Source: Chara braunii
Taxonomy: Eukaryota; Streptophyta; Charophyceae; Charales; Characeae
Assembly (NCBI GenBank): GCA_003427395.1
Contig: BFEA01000118.1
Span: 2,365,406 to 2,412,846, forward strand
Direction: 5' to 3'
Length of the DNA stretch: 47,441 nt
The notes beneath the pieces were generated by a model that saw nothing but the letters and a program-made list of their open reading frames with translations, made no database searches and was not told the DNA's origin. The position numbers and the translations under genes were made by a program. Shown in pieces: positions 41,743-47,441 of the stretch (position 1 is its first letter; every line of letters begins with the position of its first letter).

Positions 41743-42779
41743 AGAAGTAGCCGCTTGCCTTTGGAGAAACAATAATGATCAAGAAAGAAAAACGACTCCA
41801 TTCTACGGATTGAAAACTTACATGGACAGGACTGGAGCCGACTAGGAGAAGCAGGCTGGACATGCTATGGTCAGATCAGGCGACGTCGCAAGAAATCACA
41901 GACGTGTAAGTGCTCCCCAGGCTAACGTTAGACCATGCGGCACTGGTGGTCCGGCTGGCGGCACCAGGGGGGATACATTTGAAGTGCCCCCGCCTGCGCT
42001 GCTGGCCTGGATCTTTTCGGACAGTCTCTCCAGAGCACTGGTGCAGCAGCACTGGGAACACTGGCTAGCCAGTCGTCCGCAGGACTGCTCGCCGTTGGAC
42101 CAGTTGAGGCAGGGCCCCGCGACGTTGAGGATGACATTCAAGCCCCGTCTGAAGGCTCATAGGCTAGCAAGGAAGAAAACGGACAGGGAATTCCTGGAGA
42201 GAGTGCAAAGTCTTCACGATGGTCCGATAATAGGCCAGGCGGAGGAGGAATGGTGGGAGGAGAGGAGTCCCGTGATGTCTGAATGGCAATAGTGGTATGC
42301 TGCTGAGGTCAGGAAAACCAGATGGTTAAGGTCAAGTGGGTTCAGCAGGGAGAGAAGATGATGCTTGAATTCTTCCAGCTGTTGCGTCATCTGCAGAAGA
42401 CAAATACCCTGCACCAGCTCCGATATCCCTTCCAAAACGATGAGCCCCCGACCACTACGTGTCCCGCAATACTTGCTTACGTGGAAGTATTACCGGTACC
42501 TCTTAACAGAGGAACAGCAGTGGACGGAGCAGGATATGGCTCAGCAGCCGCAGGAGAGAGTGTGGGCGCATGCTTGAGCCTCCTTGTCACAAGCTCAGAA
42601 GCACGAGCTGGAGCAGCCGAGCACTCCCTTGGAGGTGCGTGCATCGATTGTGGACTTGCCAAGAGGAAAGTCACCAGGACTGGAGGGAATCCCCATAGAG
42701 ATGTTTAAGGAAGTACCTAGCCGGCGCCTTCAATGAAATCGTCAGTAAAGGCCATTATCCTGCAGGGTTTGGAGAAGCT

Positions 42780-43802
42780 TATATCACGTTGATTTTCAAG
42801 AAGGGAGAGAGGATAGATATCCGGAATCGGCGACCCATCGTCCTGCGCAATTCAGATTACAAGATCTTGTCCAAAGTTCTGGCCATTCGCCTGTCCAAGG
42901 TCACACCGGCGGTTATTCACGGGTCACAAACGGGGNTTATTCCTGGCAGACAGATAACTTCTTTAATGCTCTTCAGGCAGGTGCTGGAGATGGCTAACAC
43001 CTCTGACCAAAAAGTTGCGCCCATCTCTATCGACCTCGAAAAAGCATATGATAGGGTGTGGTGGCAGTTCCTCATTCAAGCTTTGCGATCATGAGAAATA
43101 GGTGAATATTTTGTGAAGTGGGTAAGTGGGCTGCTCCACACTGCAAGAGTGTCCATCAGGGTCAACGGCCACACATCTGTCCCGTTCCAAGCGACCCGCT
43201 CAGTTCGACAAGGCTGCCCTATGTTCCTGACATTGTACGGAGCCCTCCATGTCATTGATATGATTCGGACAGACCCCCACATACGAGGGTTGCTAATACA
43301 GGCCCATGAAGTGAAGTCCACGGCCTTTGTGGATGACACGAGGGCAATTGTGGAGGCGTCGGGGGACCAAATTCTAACCCTTAGACGGGTTATGGAGGCC
43401 TTTTCACTTTATGCCGGGGCGCGGGTAAATTGGGTCAAATCCTGCATCATCTTGCTGAAAGGCGTTACGGTGGAGGACACACACGACATCGAGGTATTGC
43501 CGGAGGAGGTAGTAGTAAGATACCTGGGAATCGTGATGGCAGAAGAAGGGGCGGGGGAAGAAGGGGCAGGGGAGCGGCATATGGACAATCTTGTTGTCAC
43601 AGTCATAGGACGGGGGAAAGACTGGGTAGGACGGGCGGCGCCAGGTTTGTTTGGACGAGCAATCCTCACCAATAACTCCTTGAGTGCTGTAATGTGGTAT
43701 GTGGTTGCTGTCTATATGTCCAGTAGGAGTCAGTGTACGGCACTTAGGGGAGCCGTAACCAATTTTCTATGGTCTGGAGAGTCGAGACCTCACAGCGGAT
43801 AG
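42780..43802 (+). pseudogene. Reverse transcriptase of the third LINE
   Basis: Two consecutive segments carry RT blocks: IFKKGERIDIRNRRPIVL, SQTGXIPGRQI, SIDLEKAYDRVWWQFL, then (after a stop at 43092-43094) VNGHTSVPFQATRSVRQGCP, STAFVDDTRAIVEAS with FVDD at the active site, VVRYLGIVMAEEG and LFGRAILTNNSLSAVMWY. An in-frame GAGEEGAGE duplication lies near 43546-43575. One base (42936) is ambiguous. The stop between the segments is TGA and could also derive from tryptophan, but I have no close relative to prove it. Confidence 0.88.
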
Positions 43803-43875
43803 CACAATTAGACGGGTGGCATGGATTAAGCTCATTCAGCCAAAACGGCTCATTCAGCCAAAACGAGAGGGGTGA

Positions 43876-44460
43876 ATGGGAGTCATAGACCCCCACTACC
43901 AGGTAAGGGCACTGCAGATGAGGCTGGTGCTCCAGTTGCTTCTAGAGGATGATCGGGCAGACTGGAGGATCGCGGCTAAGGAGCTGTTGGCAGAGACTAC
44001 GCGGGCGCCCTCGCAATCAGTATTCCATGCACTCATGCATTCCACCCTGCTACGGAATTCGAAGCAGAGTGCCCTCTGGACCCCTGCACTGGCCATCCGG
44101 AGGGATCTTCGTCTTACCACCGTGCACCTGGCCACGGTGGACCAGATGCTCACTCAGCCGCTAATTGGCAATACCCTTATAACCATGGAAGACAGCCGAC
44201 CCTGGCTGTCATAGAGGACCACAGGAGCGTTTGGGAGACAGTGGTTGAACAAGGGGATCTGCCTACTGGCCCATCTCTGGGACAAGCAACGCGGGGTGTG
44301 GTTGGAGGATGAGGAGATGATTGCTAGACTCGCAGACCGGAGCACAAAACTGCATGCCCTGCAGGAATCAGTTCCACCGGATTGGGTGCGATGCCTCAGG
44401 GAGGATAGCAGGGTGAAGGGGGAGTGGGTGGCATGGTGGGGGTTGCCCCCCGCCCCCTGA
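43876..44460 (+). pseudogene. Post-RT region of the third LINE
   Basis: Frames 43876-44214 (GVIDPHYQVRALQMRLVLQLL, then IRRDLRLTTVHLATVDQML) and 44245-44460 (ICLLAHLWDKQRGVWLEDEE, SVPPDWVRCLRED) correspond in order to the GLGILDL..., DIWD... and IPLDWWRILHKG segments of other LINE ORF2 proteins. A stop and a frame change separate them. The last TGA at 44458-44460 overlaps a perfect hairpin. Confidence 0.65.
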
Positions 44461-44479
44461 CAGTATATTGTATACTGTC
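44459..44479. repeat. Perfect short hairpin after the third LINE
   Basis: GACAGTATA, loop TTG, TATACTGTC: nine base pairs with a 3-base loop, starting in the stop codon of the last LINE frame. Confidence 0.8.
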
Positions 44480-45772
44480 GGGTATTAAACAGGCCGGGGG
44501 AGGCAATAAGGGAGGATCAGGCATCAGCACCAGCTAAGCTCATGGGCACTTCAGGCAGACTTCCAGAAAGAGCTCAAAAAGCTCTCTCACCACCTCGCTG
44601 GAGCACATGACTTTTGTATGCATATGGAGACCTCACACGACATTGGTAGGGGTAGATGGGGGGACTAGGCGCCTCTCCTTTGGACCTGTTCTTAAGGTTG
44701 GGGAAAGGGTGGTATAGACTATCTGGTACGAATGGTAGTGGAGAAGAGGGGAGAGGGGGGGGGGGAGGAGGGGATAGTACTGAGGACCACATTTGTAATA
44801 TGGAATGGCGAATAAGGGATTTCACACATGAGCACATCTGATGTAGGTAATGCAAGTATAGCACACTTATATGGTAAAGTATAACAAGCACGCTCATAAG
44901 GGATGGTAGTAATGCATGCTAATTCTGCATTGCTAACTATGTCAGAAGGTATTTTTACGCTAGCCGGATTACAGGATACGAATACAAGCCTAACTGTGTC
45001 TGGGAAGGGAAACAAGAATACTAGCCTAACTATGTCTGGGAAGGGAAACAAGTGAGGGGAAGGAAGGAGCAACGTTACGATAACTATGCATTACAAGACA
45101 GTGATATGGCTATGCAGGAAGGCCACAAGGGTAATTTGAAACACTACGGGAGGGAATGACGGTGCACATGAGCACGTGATAGGGTGGAAAAGCATGATAG
45201 GCGGCGGGTAAAAAATGGGCCATTGGGAAAAGAGGGGGAGGAGGAGGGGGGGGGTGTGTAAAGAGAGTGAGCTGGAACTATGGGGCACAACCGAAAAAGG
45301 TGGGCGGGTTATGAATTTGACCCCCAAGTTGAGAGATGAAAACTCAATAAACAATGTAGCCAGAGGTTTAATATTGCAGCGTAACCACATTATCAAAAGG
45401 ATGGACAAAGATACATTGTACAGACCACCTCCTCATGCTCTACTCAGTCTGCTAATGAGAGTGTCCACCCTCTTGATATATACTATCCGAAGACACTGAT
45501 GTCACTTGTCTCGTGTGTTGAAGAACCCCAAAAAATGTGCACCCAAACTGAAGTACCAAGAGTACCTCAGGGCCTGTACCTGGATTAATAATCCGAGAAA
45601 ACTAACAATTAAAATGTTTGCAATAGCGACTACAAGAAGGGGGGACCGCGCGAAAAAGAGCGTTAACGGTGCGACAACGATAGTGGCGGTGGCGGCGCCC
45701 GATTGTTGACTTGCGGTCGAGTGGAGTGCAGCGTTTAACTCTGGAAGTCCATCTTTCAACGTGGTGCTTACC
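44480..45772. other. No gene; short tandem repeat
   Basis: A 36-bp tandem duplication (units at 44980 and 45016, sharing CTGGGAAGGGAAACAA) and G-rich tracts near 44755 and 45240. No coding motif is recognised. Confidence 0.5.
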
Positions 45773-45885
45773 CTGCCGGGCACCATAGCTGTGTGAGAGC
45801 TATGGCGTACAGTGCCCAAACGTAACCTAGCTCTTGAGTGGGCTAGGGAGCGCCTCTGTGCTCTTACGTTTGGGCATCCCGGCAG
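45773..45885. ncRNA. Multi-branched perfect palindrome (structured RNA or DNA)
   Basis: Outer stem CTGCCGGG (45773-45780) with CCCGGCAG (45878-45885). Inside, CCATAGCT (45783-45790) with AGCTATGG (45798-45805), and TGCCCAAACGTAA (45813-45825) with TTACGTTTGGGCA (45864-45876). The latter stem encloses two arms without any unpaired base at the junction: CCTAGC/GCTAGG (45826-45831, 45842-45847) and GAGC/GCTC (45848-45851, 45860-45863). All stems are perfect. No RNA family is recognised; the strand is unknown. Confidence 0.6.
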
Positions 45886-47441
45886 CCTCATATCCAACCA
45901 TTCCAACCATTCATACCATGCCAATGAATAGTCATCTTAAACACAGGAAGATCTGTATTCGGCCTTGCTTTGGGCTGAATATTTCTTACATCGCATCTGG
46001 CCAAATTAACGAAGAAGTATCTGGCCTCATCTTTGGTTCAATACGTTTTGAGGGGCTAGGGGTATACGTGATGAAGAGCTATCGACAGTGGCGTTGCTGT
46101 GGGCAGTGGGAGAGCGCGCAGCAGCAGTGGGAGCGCCTCGATGGCTCAAGGGACGGGAGTGACAACTTCGACTTCGGTATGCTTCGAGATGAATGCTGTA
46201 TTCAAAGGAAGAAGTCCTCCCATGCGTGTATGTGTGATGCTCTTGTGCTCCATACCTGGTCCTGTTCATGCGACAGATTCATCAGGCTCAAAGGCGTTTT
46301 TGCTTGCTCTTGGTTTATAGATAGCAGATAGAAGCACCGTGGGATATTTGATTCATCGCACTCTTTACTAGGCTCCAGTAGTGGGATAGATAGCTCGACT
46401 ACTTGCACGCTGGGCAATTTGTCTTATTCATCGTACTCATATTTGTGTCATGTACCTGGCTGTAGATGTAGACTAGTGTGTCAAGTGCATTTGGCCAGAG
46501 ACGCAGGCCAGATTCATCGAAGTGAGACTATCGTCATGATCTTTGCAGGAGAGCTTCGTGCTGTTGATTGTAGGTATTGAACATTGAGTTTGGCCTGCTA
46601 GCAAGACTGAGGGACACAGGTTACTGCGCAGACAGGGCAGTCACTAGGGAAGGATGCATGCATACGTTGTATCAATGAATACAGGCGCTGAGGCGCCTCC
46701 CCCTCGACAACTTCAAGGTCTCTGGTTCTTTGTGATGTCTTCGAGTACTTCAAGGTCTCTTGGGTAGTGTACATGATCATACAAACGCGATATCTCAAGG
46801 CTGAGTACAGTCATTGTTCCCACTTGAAGTTGCCGGCCAGCAGGCAGTAGGAGAGAGGACCTCTCGCGCTTCCAGCAGGTCGAATTCAAGGTAGAGACGC
46901 GTCCTCCTGTGCAGGTCTACCTTCAGCTTTCTTCGTTTCGGCAGAAGGAATCGCAATGGTATCTGTAGTGGTACCGCAGTCCTTGTGCTGCTACGACACG
47001 TCGTGAGGAACTTGGTAGTCGGGGTGGTTTCGACTCGGGTNCCTANCCTTTGGTATAGCCCAGTTTCAGAAGCAGATTAGAATGGGGTAATGTTTCTAGT
47101 TGTTATCTAGTGTCATTTCACTGTTTTTCGTGCTGTGTGTTGACAACTTGACAAGCATATTGAACAACTTGGGCATATCCGTTGGATGCTGGAGTCAGTT
47201 GGTAGGTGTTCGTTTTCTTTTGTCATTCAGTGTTGGTTCCTTGTTGTATTTTTTCTATCGCCCATTAAAGAGGGGTCTGTGGCTCGTCTAATTCTCTGCT
47301 TTTAGTAATTGGTGGAGTAAATACCACAGGTGCGGCACGCTCGACTTTTTGGGCAATACTAGTAGCGGTGCTGCCGATTACAGTGACAGTGTAAGAGGTG
47401 GTAGTGGGAACGCTCCTGGTGAGGTGGTAACAGAGGAGACA
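45886..47441. other. No gene recognised
   Basis: Open frames up to about 165 codons occur but show no domain, no codon bias that I can judge, and no homology I recognise. Ambiguous bases lie at 47041 and 47046. The region could include exons or UTRs of a host gene that cannot be recognised from one window. Confidence 0.4.

Larger units (their letters stand above)
41867..44460 (+). mobile_element. Third, divergent LINE remnant
   Basis: The remnant comprises a linker region (about 41990-42290), RT (42760-43800) and post-RT region (to 44460). Its protein differs strongly from the LINEs on either side, and I see neither the endonuclease nor a zf-RVT finger. Boundaries are approximate; no polyA or target duplication is evident. 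Confidence 0.75.

Noticed and set aside
45502-45924. 140-codon minus-strand frame with a hydrophobic stretch
   Set aside because: It runs through the perfect multi-branched palindrome, has no recognisable family and lacks supporting context.

Overview
The window is repeat-rich eukaryotic nuclear DNA with no convincing host protein-coding gene. Almost everything recognisable is a retroelement, a retroposed RNA or satellite-like DNA, mostly decayed. Evidence includes a Ty3/gypsy element with an initiator-Met-tRNA-type primer site, several L1-type LINEs with an APE endonuclease and a zf-RVT tail, polyA-tailed insertions with target-site duplications, and U6 snRNA copies. This fits a large plant-lineage genome; the style of the gag and LINE proteins makes me think of a charophyte alga such as Chara, but that is an impression I could not test. 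Runs of N and an exact Nextera junction adapter at 6840-6877 show a draft short-read assembly.

Layout. 1-5310 holds the 5' part of a Ty3/gypsy element on the minus strand (candidate LTR 4064-5310, primer site, leader, broken gag, reverse transcriptase running off the window). 5311-8340 is low-complexity DNA with the adapter, a LINE 3'-tail copy and a U6 copy. 8379-11236 is a 5'-truncated LINE on the minus strand with a 15-bp target-site duplication. 11237-15400 is mostly unassigned. 15400-18500 is AT-rich, non-coding and contains two arrays of hairpins whose stems covary while their loops are conserved. 19551-22627 is a tandem repeat of about 1 kb per unit. 22968-23858 has a 10-bp minisatellite, foldback repeats and a head-to-head pair of tRNA-derived SINEs. 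24303-25245 is a GC-rich repeat duplicated before a 260-base gap. 26745-30496 is bounded by a perfect 17-bp direct repeat and ends in 22 A: apparently a 3.75-kb retroposed sequence without LINE coding capacity.

31797-37712 is a three-level nest: an old LINE reverse transcriptase was split by a U6 retrocopy, and the U6 copy was then split by a nearly complete LINE (31989-37577). A related LINE (38697-41456) and a divergent third LINE (about 41867-44460) follow. All seven in-frame stops that I could align between the first two replace tryptophan codons by G-to-A changes. At 45773-45885 lies an exceptionally well-paired multi-branched palindrome. The end of the window holds nothing I recognise.

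The elements are linked by a 3' tail module (constant hairpin, conserved ACCAATAG-type segment, second hairpin with variable stem, polyA) found at the ends of two LINEs and in several isolated copies. This suggests that one family of reverse transcriptases mobilised many of the pieces seen here.
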